Positions 34,034-42,876 of a DNA stretch of 64,000 nt are shown piece by piece; position 1 is the stretch's first letter; each line of letters begins with the position of its first letter. A model generated the notes under the pieces. It was given only the letters and a program-made list of their open reading frames with translations, did no database searches and was not told the DNA's origin. This DNA is from DASSQJ01 sp963773655 (GTDB lineage: Bacteria; Actinomycetota; Actinomycetes; Actinomycetales; Dermatophilaceae): assembly GCA_963773655.1 (NCBI GenBank), contig CAVZBX010000005.1, forward strand, positions 620,001-684,000, given 5' to 3'. The position numbers and the translations under genes are program-made.

Positions 34034-34597
34034 TCAGGTGAGGGCGGTGACGATCCGCTCGGTCACCTCGTCGACCTCGCCCTCGCCCTCGACCTCGACG
34101 AGCAGACCGCGCTCGCGGTAGGTGTCGGACAGCGGCCTGGTCTCGCGGTGGTAGATGGCCATCCGCTCGCGGATGACCTCCTCGGTGTCGTCGGCGCGGC
34201 CCTCGATCTCGGCCCGCTTGAGCAGCCGGCCCACGACCACGTCGTCGTCGACGACGAGCTCGAGGACCCGGTCGAGCTGGGAGCCATGGGCAGCGAGCAT
34301 GACGTCGAGGGCGTCGACCTGGGCGAGGGTACGGGGGTAGCCGTCGAGGAGGAAGCCGGGGTCGCAGTCGTCCTCGGCGAGCCGGTCGGCGACGATCGCG
34401 TTCGTGATCTCGTCGCTGACGTAGCCGCCGGCGGCGAGGACCTCCTTGACCTGCCGGCCGAGCTCGGTCTCGTTCTTGATGTTGGCGCGGAAGATGTCGC
34501 CGGTCGAGATCGCGGGGATGCCGTAGTGCTCGGCGATCCGGGCCGCCTGCGTGCCCTTCCCGGCGCCGGGCGGGCCGAGGATGATCAGGCGCATCAT
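34034..34597 (-). CDS. adk: Adenylate kinase
   Basis: This 187-residue short-type kinase equilibrates ATP, ADP and AMP. The P-loop is GPPGAGKGT (8-16). STGDIFRAN (AMP site), FLLDGYPRT and the short lid are present, without the zinc-type insertion. ATG 34597 is 46 bp after secY. It is co-transcribed with secY and now ends against the inserted convergent gene. Confidence 0.97.
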   Translation of the reverse strand: MMRLIILGPPGAGKGTQAARIAEHYGIPAISTGDIFRANIKNETELGRQVKEVLAAGGYVSDEITNAIVADRLAEDDCDPGFLLDGYPRTLAQVDALDVMLAAHGSQLDRVLELVVDDDVVVGRLLKRAEIEGRADDTEEVIRERMAIYHRETRPLSDTYRERGLLVEVEGEGEVDEVTERIVTALT

Positions 34598-34643
34598 GGC
34601 CGCGCCCCGGCGAGCGCGGGGGTGGGGTGGTGGATGGGGACCG

Positions 34644-35957
34644 TCAACGGAGGAACCCTTCGTAGTGGCGCTGCTGCAGCTGGGCCTCGATCTGCTTCAC
34701 CGTCTCCAGGCCGACACCCACGATGATGAGGATCGAGGTACCACCGAAGGGGAAGTTCTGGTTCGCGTCGACGAGGACCAGCGCGATGAGCGGGAGGAGC
34801 GCGATGAGCGTGAGGTAGATCGCGCCTGGCACGGTGATCCGGGTGAGGACGTACTGCAGGTACTCGGCCGTGGGTCGCCCGGCACGGATACCCGGGATGA
34901 AGCCGCCGTACTTCTTCATGTTGTCGGCGACCTCGGTGGGGTTGAACGTGATCGACACGTAGAAGAACGTGAAGAAGAGGATGAGCCCGGCGTAGAGGGC
35001 CATGTAGTACGGGTGGTCCCCACGGACGAGGTGGGCGTTGATCCAGTCGACCCAGCCCGGGTTCACGCCGTCGGCGCTCTGGTTGAACTGCGCGAGGAGC
35101 ATCGGGAGCGAGAGCAGCGAGCTGGCGAAGATCACGGGGATGACACCGGCCATGTTGACCTTGAGCGGGATGTACGTGGAGGTACCGCCGTAGACGCGCC
35201 GCCCCACCATCCGCTTGGCGTACTGCACCGGGATGCGCCGCTGGCTCTGCTCGACGAAGACGACGAGGGCGATGACGACGAAGCCGAGGGCGATGATGCC
35301 GAGGAAGATGGTCCAGCCGGAGCGCTGCTGGATGGCCCACAGCGAGCTCGGGAACTGGGCGGCGATCGAGGTGAAGATGAGCAGCGACATCCCGTTGCCC
35401 ACGCCCTTGTCGGTGATGAGCTCACCGAGCCACATGATCAGGCCGGTGCCCGCCGTCATGGTGAGCACCATGATGAGGATCGTCACGGTCGAGTCGTTCG
35501 ACAGGATGTTGGTGCAGGCGGGGTTGTTGAACAGCGATGCCGGGTTCTGCGCGAAGGTCACCAGCGTCGAGCTCTGCAGCACGGCCAGGCCGATGGTGAG
35601 GTAGCGCGTGTACTGCGTCATCTTCGCCTGGCCCGCCTGACCCTCCTTCTTCAGGGTCTCGAACCGGGGGATGACGACCGTCAGCAGCTGGACGATGATG
35701 CTCGCCGTGATGTACGGCATGATCCCCAGCGCGAAGATCGACAGCTGGAGCAGCGCCCCGCCGCTGAACAGGTTGATCAGGCCGAGCAGCTGGTTGGTGT
35801 TGTCGGCGCCGCTGATGCACTGCTGCACCAGGGGGTAGCTGACGCCCGGGGTCGGCACGTGCGACCCCAGTCGGAACAGCACGATGATGCCGAGCGTGAA
35901 GAGCAGCTTCCTGCGCAGGTCGGGCGTCTTGAACGCACGGCCGAAAGCGGTGAGCAC
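34644..35957 (-). CDS. secY: Protein translocase subunit SecY
   Basis: This 437-residue channel subunit of the Sec translocon has about ten membrane segments. It begins MLTAFGRAFKTPDLRRKLLFTLGIIVLFRLGS and includes the signature GIMPYITASIIVQLL and the cytoplasmic loop YAKRMVGRR. It follows rplO across a 19-bp hairpin, so it probably has some independent expression together with adk. Confidence 0.98.
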   Translation of the reverse strand: MLTAFGRAFKTPDLRRKLLFTLGIIVLFRLGSHVPTPGVSYPLVQQCISGADNTNQLLGLINLFSGGALLQLSIFALGIMPYITASIIVQLLTVVIPRFETLKKEGQAGQAKMTQYTRYLTIGLAVLQSSTLVTFAQNPASLFNNPACTNILSNDSTVTILIMVLTMTAGTGLIMWLGELITDKGVGNGMSLLIFTSIAAQFPSSLWAIQQRSGWTIFLGIIALGFVVIALVVFVEQSQRRIPVQYAKRMVGRRVYGGTSTYIPLKVNMAGVIPVIFASSLLSLPMLLAQFNQSADGVNPGWVDWINAHLVRGDHPYYMALYAGLILFFTFFYVSITFNPTEVADNMKKYGGFIPGIRAGRPTAEYLQYVLTRITVPGAIYLTLIALLPLIALVLVDANQNFPFGGTSILIIVGVGLETVKQIEAQLQQRHYEGFLR

Positions 35958-36061
35958 AGGTCCTCCAGGGTGCAGCCGGGGTGTGGCCGCGTCGTCAACG
36001 ATCCGTCACAAGATACCCGCCGGCGCCGGATCCACCGGCGCGGAGGGGGTGCCACCGCACG

Positions 36062-36104
36062 CGCAGGGCCGGGTCCCGGGGCGGGCCCGGGACCCGGCCC
36101 TGCG
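36062..36104. terminator. Terminator hairpin after rplO, 19-bp perfect stem
   Basis: Bases 36062-36080 (beginning CGCAGGGCCGGG) are perfectly complementary to 36086-36104, with a five-base loop, 22 bp past the rplO stop. It separates the S10/spc cluster from secY-adk. Confidence 0.8.
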
Positions 36105-36126
36105 GCGTGTGGTCACTTCGGTGTCG

Positions 36127-36612
36127 TCAGGCGGTCGTCGCCGAGCCGCCCGCCGCCTCGATCTTCTCCTTGGCGCTGGCGGAGAACGCGTCGGCGGTCA
36201 CGTCGACCTTGACGGCGATCTCGCCGGTGCCGAGGACCTTGACCGGGTGGCCGTCACGGACGGCGCCCTTGGCCACCAGGTCCTCGACCGTGACCTCGCC
36301 GCCCTCGGGGTAGAGCGCGGCCAGGCGGTCGAGGTTGACGACCTGGAACTCGGTGCGGAACGGGTTCTTGAACCCGCGCAGCTTGGGGAACCGCATGTGC
36401 AGCGGCGTGGTGCCGCCCTGGAAGCCCTCGCGCACCTGGTAGCGGGCCTTGGTGCCCTTGGTGCCGCGGCCGGCGGTCTTGCCCCGCCTGCCGCCCTCAC
36501 CGCGGCCCACCCGCACCTTGGCGGGCTTGGAGCCGGGCGCCGGGCGCAGGTGGTGCACCTTCAGCGCCGCTGCGGACTTGCCGGTCTCGCCGGCCTTCGT
36601 GGTGTCAGCCAT
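36127..36612 (-). CDS. rplO: 50S ribosomal protein L15
   Basis: L15 (161 aa) is a late-assembly large-subunit protein. KVHHLRPAPGSKPAKVRVGRGEGGRRGKTAGRGTKG and the FPKLRGFKNPFRTEF block are characteristic. ATG 36612 has GAGGAGG ten bases upstream. GTG 36618, which overlaps the rpmD stop, is an alternative start two codons earlier. Confidence 0.96.
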   Translation of the reverse strand: MADTTKAGETGKSAAALKVHHLRPAPGSKPAKVRVGRGEGGRRGKTAGRGTKGTKARYQVREGFQGGTTPLHMRFPKLRGFKNPFRTEFQVVNLDRLAALYPEGGEVTVEDLVAKGAVRDGHPVKVLGTGEIAVKVDVTADAFSASAKEKIEAAGGSATTA

Positions 36613-36614
36613 GC

Positions 36615-36797
36615 TCACTCAACCTCCTCGACGGCGACGAGGTGCGTCACCGTCTTGACCATCCCGCGGATCTCGGGGCGGTCCTCCTTGACGACGACGT
36701 CGCCGATCCGCTTCAGCCCGAGGGAGCGCAGCGTGTCACGCTGGTTCTGCTTGCCCCCGATGCCGGACCGGGTCTGGGTCACCTTGAGTCGTCCCAT
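36615..36797 (-). CDS. rpmD: 50S ribosomal protein L30
   Basis: This 60-residue bacterial short form reads GRLKVTQTRSGIGGKQNQRDTLRSLGLKRIGDVVVKEDRPEIRGM. Its ATG overlaps the rpsE stop by one base (TGATG), so S5 and L30 are coupled. Confidence 0.97.
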   Translation of the reverse strand: MGRLKVTQTRSGIGGKQNQRDTLRSLGLKRIGDVVVKEDRPEIRGMVKTVTHLVAVEEVE

Positions 36798-37435
36798 CAC
36801 GCACCCGCCTTCGCCTCGGCGACGCCGGCGGCCTGGGCCCGCAGCATCGCGGCCGGGGCGACCTGGTCCACGGGCAGGCCGCGGCGGGCCGCGACGGCCT
36901 CGGGACGCTCGAGGCCGCGCAGGGCCTCGACGGTCGCGTGGACGATGTTGATCGCGTTGTCCGAGCCGAGGCTCTTGGACAGCACGTCGTGGATGCCGGC
37001 GCACTCGAGCACCGCACGGACCGGGCCACCGGCGATGACACCGGTACCGGGGCTGGCGGGGCGGAGCATGACGACGCCGGCTGCAGCCTCGCCCTGGACC
37101 GGGTGCGGGATGGTGCCCTGGATGCGCGGGACGCGGAAGAAGCTCTTCTTCGCCTCCTCGACGCCCTTGGCGATCGCCGAGGGCACCTCCTTGGCCTTGC
37201 CGTAGCCGACACCGACGGTGCCGTCACCGTCGCCCACGACGACGAGGGCGGTGAAGCTGAAGCGACGACCACCCTTGACGACCTTGGCGACGCGGTTGAT
37301 GGTCACGACGCGCTCGAGGTACTGGCTCTTCTCGGCGTCCCGGGAGTCACGGCCGCGACGGTCGTCGCGCCGGTCGCGGCGCTCGCCGCCGCGCTCCGAG
37401 CCGGTCCCGGTGCCTCGACGCTGGGGTCCTGGCAT
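36797..37435 (-). CDS. rpsE: 30S ribosomal protein S5
   Basis: S5 (212 aa) shapes the mRNA entry channel and fidelity. A charged Arg/Asp-rich N-terminal extension (1-38) precedes the core LERVVTINRVAKVVKGGRRFSFTALVVVGDG. GYGKAKEVPSAIAKG and GPVRAVLECAGIHDVLSKSLGS follow. ATG 37435 is 43 bp after rplR. Confidence 0.97.
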   Translation of the reverse strand: MPGPQRRGTGTGSERGGERRDRRDDRRGRDSRDAEKSQYLERVVTINRVAKVVKGGRRFSFTALVVVGDGDGTVGVGYGKAKEVPSAIAKGVEEAKKSFFRVPRIQGTIPHPVQGEAAAGVVMLRPASPGTGVIAGGPVRAVLECAGIHDVLSKSLGSDNAINIVHATVEALRGLERPEAVAARRGLPVDQVAPAAMLRAQAAGVAEAKAGA

Positions 37436-37478
37436 CAGATGTTCCTCTTCTCGACAGTCGTGGTGGTGCGGGGAAGGG

Positions 37479-37853
37479 TCACAGCGACAGCCCACCCTCC
37501 CGGGCGCCGTCCGCGATCGCGGCGACGCGGCCGTGGTACTTGTTGCCGCCGCGGTCGAAGACGACCGACTCGACGCCGGCCGCCCTGGCGCGCTCGGCCA
37601 CGAGCTCGCCGACCTTCTTGGCCTTGCTCGTCTTGTCGCCGTCCAGGGTGCGCACGTCGGCCTCCATGGTCGACGCCGACGCGAGCGTGCGGCCCGCGGT
37701 GTCGTCGACGACCTGGACGAAGACGTGGCGCGAGGACCGCGACACGACCAGACGGGGACGCGCGGCGGTGCCGGTGACCTGCTTGCGGACCCGGAGGTGG
37801 CGGCGGCTGCGCGCAGCCGTCTTCCCCTTGGCGCGCTTGGTGATCAGTGTCAT
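37479..37853 (-). CDS. rplR: 50S ribosomal protein L18
   Basis: L18 (124 aa) brings 5S rRNA into the large subunit. RHLRVRKQVTGTAARPRLVVSRSSRHVFVQVVDD and the C-terminal VVFDRGGNKYHGRVAAIADGAREGGL are typical. The ATG is three bases past the rplF stop. Confidence 0.97.
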   Translation of the reverse strand: MTLITKRAKGKTAARSRRHLRVRKQVTGTAARPRLVVSRSSRHVFVQVVDDTAGRTLASASTMEADVRTLDGDKTSKAKKVGELVAERARAAGVESVVFDRGGNKYHGRVAAIADGAREGGLSL

Positions 37854-37856
37854 CGG

Positions 37857-38393
37857 TTACTTACCAGCCTTTCCGACCTTGCGGCGGATGTGCTCGCCCG
37901 CGTAGCGGACGCCCTTGCCCTTGTACGGGTCGGGCTTGCGGAGCTTGCGGATGTTCGCGGCGACCTCGCCGACGAGCTGCTTGTCGATGCCCTGGACCGA
38001 GAACCGGGTCGGGTTCTCCACCGCGAAGGTGATGCCGGCCGGCGGCTCGATGGTGATCGAGTGGGAGTAGCCGAGTGCGAACTCGAGGTTCGAGCCCTTG
38101 GCCTGCACGCGGTACCCGGTGCCGTGGATCTCGAGCTTCTTCTCGTAGCCCTCGGTGACCCCGAGGACCATGTTGTTGATGAGGGACCGGGTCAGGCCGT
38201 GGAGCGAGCGCGACTCGCGCTCGTCGTCAGGGCGCTTGACCTCGATGCTCGCGTCGCCCTGCTCGACCGTGATCGGCTCGGCGACGACGTGCGAGAGCTC
38301 GCCCTTGGGGCCCTTGACGGTGACCTCGCGGCCGTCGATCGTGACGTCGACACCGCTGGGGATCGTGACGGGGAGTCGTCCGATTCGCGACAT
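37857..38393 (-). CDS. rplF: 50S ribosomal protein L6
   Basis: L6 (178 aa) is a two-domain protein near the factor-binding centre. SRIGRLPVTIPSGVDVTIDGREVTVKGPKGELSH and the C-terminal signature PDPYKGKGVRYAGEHIRRKVGKAGK are intact. It begins 12 bp after rpsH. Confidence 0.98.
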   Translation of the reverse strand: MSRIGRLPVTIPSGVDVTIDGREVTVKGPKGELSHVVAEPITVEQGDASIEVKRPDDERESRSLHGLTRSLINNMVLGVTEGYEKKLEIHGTGYRVQAKGSNLEFALGYSHSITIEPPAGITFAVENPTRFSVQGIDKQLVGEVAANIRKLRKPDPYKGKGVRYAGEHIRRKVGKAGK

Positions 38394-38405
38394 GGTGCTA
38401 CCGCC

Positions 38406-38804
38406 TTACCAGACGTAGGCGAGGACTTCCCCACCCACACCCTTGTTGGCGGCCTGCTTGTCGGTGAGCAGGCCGGAGGACGTCGAGATGATGGCGACAC
38501 CGAGACCACCGAGCACCCTGGGCAGGTTGGTGGACTTGGCGTACACGCGCAGGCCGGGCTTGCTCACGCGGCGCAGGCCGGCGATCGAGCGCTCCCGGTT
38601 GGGGCCGTACTTGAGCTCGACGATCAGCGTCTTGCCGACCTCCGCGTCCTCCACGGTCCAGCCGGCGATGTAGCCCTCGGCCTGGAGGATCTCGGCGATG
38701 CGGCTCTTCAGCTTCGAGAACGGCATGGAGACCGAGTCCTTGTGCGCCGAGTTGGCGTTGCGGACGCGGGTCAACATGTCCGCGATCGGGTCTGTCATGG
38801 TCAT
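38406..38804 (-). CDS. rpsH: 30S ribosomal protein S8
   Basis: S8 (132 aa) organises the 16S central domain; in E. coli its gene product also represses the spc operon. TDPIADMLTRVRNANSAHKDSVSMPFSKLK and the C-terminal STSSGLLTDKQAANKGVGGEVLAYVW are diagnostic. ATG 38804 is used; a second ATG two codons later is possible. Confidence 0.97.
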   Translation of the reverse strand: MTMTDPIADMLTRVRNANSAHKDSVSMPFSKLKSRIAEILQAEGYIAGWTVEDAEVGKTLIVELKYGPNRERSIAGLRRVSKPGLRVYAKSTNLPRVLGGLGVAIISTSSGLLTDKQAANKGVGGEVLAYVW

Positions 38805-38917
38805 TGGGCTTCTCCGCCCTCTCTCACCGCGGTTTCCTCCCGGCGCAGCCGGGCGGACCTTCGATGTAGATGGATTGGTTCGTCGGGTGCCGCACGAGGC
38901 GGCGAGGTGGTCGGGTA

Positions 38918-39103
38918 CTACCAGGAGGACTTGGTCACGCCGGGGAGCTCGCCACGATGGGCCATCTCCCGCAGGCAGATCCGGCACAGGCCGAACTTGC
39001 GGTAGACCGAGTGCGGGCGGCCGCAGCGCTGGCACCGCGTGTAGCCGCGGACCTTGAACTTCGGCTCCTTGTTCGCCTTGTTGATCAGGGCAGTCTTGGC
39101 CAT
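38918..39103 (-). CDS. rpsZ: 30S ribosomal protein S14 type Z (zinc-binding)
   Basis: This 61-residue short S14 has both CxxC pairs (RCQRCG and LCRICL, about residues 24-43), so it is the zinc form. It begins MAKTALINKANKEPKFKVRG and ends VTKSSW. It lies two bases past rplE in the standard position. Confidence 0.98.
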   Translation of the reverse strand: MAKTALINKANKEPKFKVRGYTRCQRCGRPHSVYRKFGLCRICLREMAHRGELPGVTKSSW

Positions 39104-39105
39104 GC

Positions 39106-39666
39106 TCAGTTCTCCTTGAACGGGAAGCCGAGCGCCTTGAGCAGCGCACGTCCCTCGTCGTCGTTCGTCGCGGTCGTGACGATGGTGATGTCCATGCCGC
39201 GCACGCGGTCGATCCTGTCCTGGTCGATCTCGTGGAACATCGACTGCTCGGTGAGCCCGAAGGTGTAGTTGCCGCGGCCGTCGAACTGCTTCGGGGACAG
39301 CCCGCGGAAGTCGCGGATGCGGGGCAGGGCGGTCGTCACCAGACGGTCGAGGAACTCCCACATGCGGTCGCCGCGCAGCGTGGCGTGCGCGCCGATCGGC
39401 ATCCCCTCGCGCAGCTTGAACTGCGCGATGGACTTGCGGGCCCGGGTGACGACCGGCTTCTGACCGGTGATCGAGGTCAGGTCGCGGACGGCGCCGTCGA
39501 TGAGCTTGCTGTCCTTCGCGGCGTCGCCGACGCCCATGTTGACGACGACCTTGGTGACGCCCGGGACCTGCATGACGTTCTCGTAGCCGAACTGCTCCGT
39601 GAGCGAGGACTTGATCTCGTCGCGGTAGCGCGTCTTGAGGCGGGGTGCGGTAGCGGTGTCTGCCAT
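39106..39666 (-). CDS. rplE: 50S ribosomal protein L5
   Basis: L5 (186 aa) binds 5S rRNA and touches the P-site tRNA. NVMQVPGVTKVVVNMGVGDAAKDSK and the TALPRIRDFRGLSPKQFDGRGNYTFGLTEQ block are typical. ATG 39666 is used. GTG 39675, three codons earlier, overlaps the rplX stop as GTGA and is an equally plausible coupled start. Confidence 0.95.
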   Translation of the reverse strand: MADTATAPRLKTRYRDEIKSSLTEQFGYENVMQVPGVTKVVVNMGVGDAAKDSKLIDGAVRDLTSITGQKPVVTRARKSIAQFKLREGMPIGAHATLRGDRMWEFLDRLVTTALPRIRDFRGLSPKQFDGRGNYTFGLTEQSMFHEIDQDRIDRVRGMDITIVTTATNDDEGRALLKALGFPFKEN

Positions 39667-39671
39667 CTCTC

Positions 39672-40016
39672 TCACAGGTCCTTGCCCGAGCGCGCGCCGA
39701 CGCGGACCCGGCTCGCCTTCTGGCGGCCGTCGCGCTCGACGGTCTCGACGCGGGTCTTGATCCGGGTCGGCTTCTTGTCCGAGGGGTCGACGATCGCCAC
39801 GTTGCTGACGTGGATCGGCGCCTCCTGGACGATGAGGCCACCGGTGCGGCTGCCTCGCGAGGACTCGCCGGCCTTGGTGTGGCGGGTGACGCGGTTGACG
39901 CCCTCCACGGTGACGCGGCCGTTCTCACGGTCGACGGCGATGACCTTGCCGGTGCTGCCCTTGTCCTTGCCGGCGAGCACCTGCACGGTGTCGCCCTTCT
40001 TGATCTTGTTCGCCAT
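39672..40016 (-). CDS. rplX: 50S ribosomal protein L24
   Basis: L24 (114 aa) is an assembly initiator. The KOW motif DTVQVLAGKDKGSTGKVIAVDRENGRVTVEGVN is at the N-terminus, followed by GGLIVQEAPIHVSNVAIVDP. It starts three bases after rplN. Confidence 0.97.
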   Translation of the reverse strand: MANKIKKGDTVQVLAGKDKGSTGKVIAVDRENGRVTVEGVNRVTRHTKAGESSRGSRTGGLIVQEAPIHVSNVAIVDPSDKKPTRIKTRVETVERDGRQKASRVRVGARSGKDL

Positions 40017-40019
40017 GGG

Positions 40020-40388
40020 TCAGAGCACCTCCGGGGCGAGGCTGATGATCTTCATGAACCGCTTCTCGCGCAGCTCGCGGCCGACCGGGCCGAAGATGCG
40101 GGTACCACGCGGGTCCCCGTCGGCCCGGAGGATGACAGCGGCGTTCTCGTCGAACTTGATGTACGAGCCGTCGGTGCGACGGCGCTCCTTGCTGGTGCGG
40201 ACCACGACCGCCTTGACGACATCGCCCTTCTTGACGTTGCCGCCGGGGATGGCGTCCTTGACGGTGGCGACGACCGTGTCGCCGATGCCGGCGTACCGGC
40301 GGCCGGAGCCACCGAGGACACGGATGACGAGGATCTCCTTCGCACCCGTGTTGTCGGCGACGCGAAGTCGCGACTCCTGCTGGATCAC
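40020..40388 (-). CDS. rplN: 50S ribosomal protein L14
   Basis: L14 (122 aa) lies at the subunit interface and is the docking site of the silencing factor RsfS. MIQQESRLRVADNTGAKEILVIRVLGGSGRRYAGIGD and the C-terminal FGPVGRELREKRFMKIISLAPEVL are nearly invariant. It begins 61 bp after rpsQ, the largest gap before the spc-type genes, but no promoter is clear there. Confidence 0.98.
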   Translation of the reverse strand: MIQQESRLRVADNTGAKEILVIRVLGGSGRRYAGIGDTVVATVKDAIPGGNVKKGDVVKAVVVRTSKERRRTDGSYIKFDENAAVILRADGDPRGTRIFGPVGRELREKRFMKIISLAPEVL

Positions 40389-40449
40389 TGTTATCTCCTA
40401 ATGTCGTGCTGGTTCTCCGCGCAGGCGCGGAGCCTGGCCGAACTCGGGC

Positions 40450-40734
40450 TTACTTGGCCTTCTCGAGGACCTCGACGACGCGCCAGCGCTTGGTGGCGGA
40501 CATCGGGCGGGTCTCCATGATGAGGACGCGGTCGCCGACACCGGCGGCGTTGCCCTCGTCGTGGGCCTTGACCTTGCTCGAGCGGCGCATGACCTTGCCG
40601 TAGAGGGCGTGCTTGACGCGGTCCTCGACCTCGACGACGACGGTCTTGTCCATCTTGTCGCTGACGACGTAGCCCTGGCGGGTCTTGCGGTAGTTGCGGG
40701 CGGTGGTCACGCTCTCGTCCTTCTTCTCGCTCAC
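40450..40734 (-). CDS. rpsQ: 30S ribosomal protein S17
   Basis: This 94-residue OB-fold protein contains RKTRQGYVVSDKMDKTVVVEVEDRVKHALYGKVMRRSSKVKAHDE. The GTG start overlaps the rpmC stop by four bases (GTGA). Confidence 0.97.
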   Translation of the reverse strand: MSEKKDESVTTARNYRKTRQGYVVSDKMDKTVVVEVEDRVKHALYGKVMRRSSKVKAHDEGNAAGVGDRVLIMETRPMSATKRWRVVEVLEKAK

Positions 40735-40967
40735 TGGGCCTCACCCTTCACGCCGATCCCGAGCTCGCGCTCGCGCATCTCGGTGTAGATCCGGGCGATG
40801 TCCTTGCGGACGGCGCGGAGCCGGCCGTGGTTGTCCAGCTGGCCGGTGGCCGACTGGAACCGGAGGTTGAACAGCTCCTCCTTGGCCTTGCGCAGCTCGT
40901 CGACGAGGCGGTCGTCGTCGAACCCGCGCAGGTCCGAGCTCGTCAGGTCCTTGGAACCGATGGCCAT
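40731..40967 (-). CDS. rpmC: 50S ribosomal protein L29
   Basis: This 78-residue helical hairpin protein sits near the polypeptide exit. LVDELRKAKEELFNLRFQSATGQLDNHGRLRAVRKDIARIYTEMRERELG is the family core. Its ATG overlaps the rplP stop by one base. Confidence 0.97.
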   Translation of the reverse strand: MAIGSKDLTSSDLRGFDDDRLVDELRKAKEELFNLRFQSATGQLDNHGRLRAVRKDIARIYTEMRERELGIGVKGEAQ

Positions 40968-41386
40968 CAGTAGTCACCACCCTCACGCCGGACGAAGCGG
41001 GTCTTCATCGGCAGCTTGTGCTGGGCGAGGCGCATGGCCTCGCGCGCGATCTCCTCCGGGACACCGGACAGCTCGAACATGATCCGGCCCGGCTTGACGT
41101 TGGCGACCCACCACTCGGGCGAGCCCTTGCCGGAGCCCATCCGGGTCTCGGCGGGCTTCTTGGTGAGCGGACGGTCCGGGTAGATGTTGATCCAGACCTT
41201 TCCGCCACGCTTGATGTAGCGGGTCATCGCGATACGGGCCGACTCGATCTGCCGGTTGGTGACGTAGGCGGGCTCGAGGGCCTGGATGCCGTAGTCGCCG
41301 AACGCGATGGTGGTACCGCCCTTGGCCATCCCCGAACGCTTCGGGTGGTGCTGCTTGCGGTGCTTGACTCGACGGGGAATCAACAT
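40967..41386 (-). CDS. rplP: 50S ribosomal protein L16
   Basis: L16 (139 aa) helps position the A-site tRNA. MLIPRRVKHRKQHHPKRSGMAKGGTTIAFGDYGIQALEP and the GRIMFELSGVPEEIAREAMRLAQHKLP block are typical. ATG 41386 lies one base past the rpsC stop. Confidence 0.98.
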   Translation of the reverse strand: MLIPRRVKHRKQHHPKRSGMAKGGTTIAFGDYGIQALEPAYVTNRQIESARIAMTRYIKRGGKVWINIYPDRPLTKKPAETRMGSGKGSPEWWVANVKPGRIMFELSGVPEEIAREAMRLAQHKLPMKTRFVRREGGDY

Positions 41387-41387
41387 G

Positions 41388-42188
41388 TCAGGACTCCTCG
41401 GTGCTCGGGGCGGCCGGAGCCTGCTCGGCGGCCGGAGCCTCCGCGCCAGGGGCGGCGCCGCGACGGGCGCGGGCCGGACGGTCGGCGCCGTCACGACGCG
41501 GGCCACGGCCCTGGCGCGGCGCGGACGCCTGCTGGGCCGCGAGCTCACGCGCGGTGAGGTCGCCCTTGTAGATCCAGACCTTGACGCCGATCCGGCCGAA
41601 GGTGGTGCGGGCCTCGTAGAAGCCGTAGTCGATGTTCGCGCGGAGGGTGTGCAGCGGCACGCGGCCCTCGCGGTAGAACTCGGTGCGGCTCATCTCGGCG
41701 CCGCCGAGGCGGCCCGAGACCTGGACCCGGATGCCCTTGGCACCGGCGCGGGTGGCGGACTGCATCCCCTTGCGCATGGCGCGACGGAACGAGACGCGGG
41801 CCGACAGCTGCTCGGCGATGCCCTGCGCGACGAGCTGGGCCTCGACCTCGGGGTTCTTGACCTCGAGGATGTTGAGCTGGACCTGCTTGCCGGTGAGCTT
41901 CTCGAGCTCGCCACGCAGGCGGTCGGCCTCGGCGCCACGGCGGCCGATGACGATGCCCGGCCGGGCGGTGTGGATGTCGACGCGGACCCGGTCGCGGGTG
42001 CGCTCGATGTCGACGCGGGCGATGCCGGCGCGGTCCATGCCCGTGGACATGAGCTTGCGGATCGCCACGTCCTCCTTGACGTAGTCGCGGTAGCGCTGAC
42101 CCTCCTTGGTCGAGTCGGCGAACCAGCGGCTCTTGTGCTCCGTCGTGATCCCGAGACGGAAGCCGTGCGGGTTGACCTTCTGGCCCAT
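41388..42188 (-). CDS. rpsC: 30S ribosomal protein S3
   Basis: S3 (266 aa) lines the mRNA entry tunnel. MGQKVNPHGFRLGITTEHKSRWFADSTKEG, the KH-domain GIVIGRRGAEADRLR and GGAEMSRTEFYREGRVPLHTLRANIDYG are intact. About 45 extra Ala/Arg/Pro-rich residues extend the C-terminus, common in actinobacteria. Its ATG overlaps the rplV stop by one base. Confidence 0.98.
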   Translation of the reverse strand: MGQKVNPHGFRLGITTEHKSRWFADSTKEGQRYRDYVKEDVAIRKLMSTGMDRAGIARVDIERTRDRVRVDIHTARPGIVIGRRGAEADRLRGELEKLTGKQVQLNILEVKNPEVEAQLVAQGIAEQLSARVSFRRAMRKGMQSATRAGAKGIRVQVSGRLGGAEMSRTEFYREGRVPLHTLRANIDYGFYEARTTFGRIGVKVWIYKGDLTARELAAQQASAPRQGRGPRRDGADRPARARRGAAPGAEAPAAEQAPAAPSTEES

Positions 42189-42583
42189 CAGCGGGTGCCT
42201 CCGTTCGTGGTCGTGGGGTGGGGGGCGACGACCACGGTGATGTGGCTCGTGCGCTTGTTGATGCGGCTGGCGCGGCCCTGGGCACGCGGCCGGAACCGCT
42301 TCATCGTCGGGCCCTCGTCGACGAACGCCTTGGCCACGACGAGCTCGCGCTCGTCGAAGCGGGTGGCGGTCTCGTCGGCCTTGGCCCGTGCGTTGGCGAT
42401 CGCGGACTCCAGGACCTTGCGGACCGGCTCGCTCGCGCCCTGGGGGGCGAAGCGCAGGACCGACACGGCCTCGGTCGCGTTCTTGCCGCGGATGAGGTCG
42501 ACGACCCGGCGCGCCTTCATCGGCGTCACCCGGACGTGGCGGGCGACCGCCCGCGCCTCGAGGACAGGGTTCTCGGTGGCCAT
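42188..42583 (-). CDS. rplV: 50S ribosomal protein L22
   Basis: L22 (131 aa) lines the nascent-peptide exit tunnel. ARAVARHVRVTPMKARRVVDLIRGK and the tunnel hairpin region KAFVDEGPTMKRFRPRAQGRASRINKRTSHITVVV are intact, with no deletion of the macrolide-resistance type visible. Its ATG overlaps the rpsS stop. Confidence 0.98.
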   Translation of the reverse strand: MATENPVLEARAVARHVRVTPMKARRVVDLIRGKNATEAVSVLRFAPQGASEPVRKVLESAIANARAKADETATRFDERELVVAKAFVDEGPTMKRFRPRAQGRASRINKRTSHITVVVAPHPTTTNGGTR

Positions 42584-42864
42584 CAGCGACGACGCCCCTT
42601 CTTGTCGTCCTTCACGTGACCCCTGAAGGTGCGGGTCGGTGCGAACTCGCCGAGCTTGTGGCCGACCATCGCCTCGGTGACGAACACCGGGACGTGCTTG
42701 CGGCCGTCGTGGACGGCGAGGGTGTGGCCGAGCATGTCCGGGCTGATGACCGAACGGCGCGACCAGGTCTTGATGACGTTCTTGCTGCCCGCTTCGTTCT
42801 GGGCGTCCACCTTCTTCTGCAGGTGGTCGTCGATGAAGGGGCCCTTCTTCAGGCTACGAGGCAT
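42583..42864 (-). CDS. rpsS: 30S ribosomal protein S19
   Basis: S19 (93 aa) sits in the small-subunit head. MPRSLKKGPFIDDHLQKKVDAQNEAGSKNVIKTWSRRSVISPDMLGHTLAVHDGRKHVPVFV is nearly invariant. It begins 12 bp after rplB. Confidence 0.98.
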   Translation of the reverse strand: MPRSLKKGPFIDDHLQKKVDAQNEAGSKNVIKTWSRRSVISPDMLGHTLAVHDGRKHVPVFVTEAMVGHKLGEFAPTRTFRGHVKDDKKGRRR

Positions 42865-42876
42865 TCCAGGCTCCTA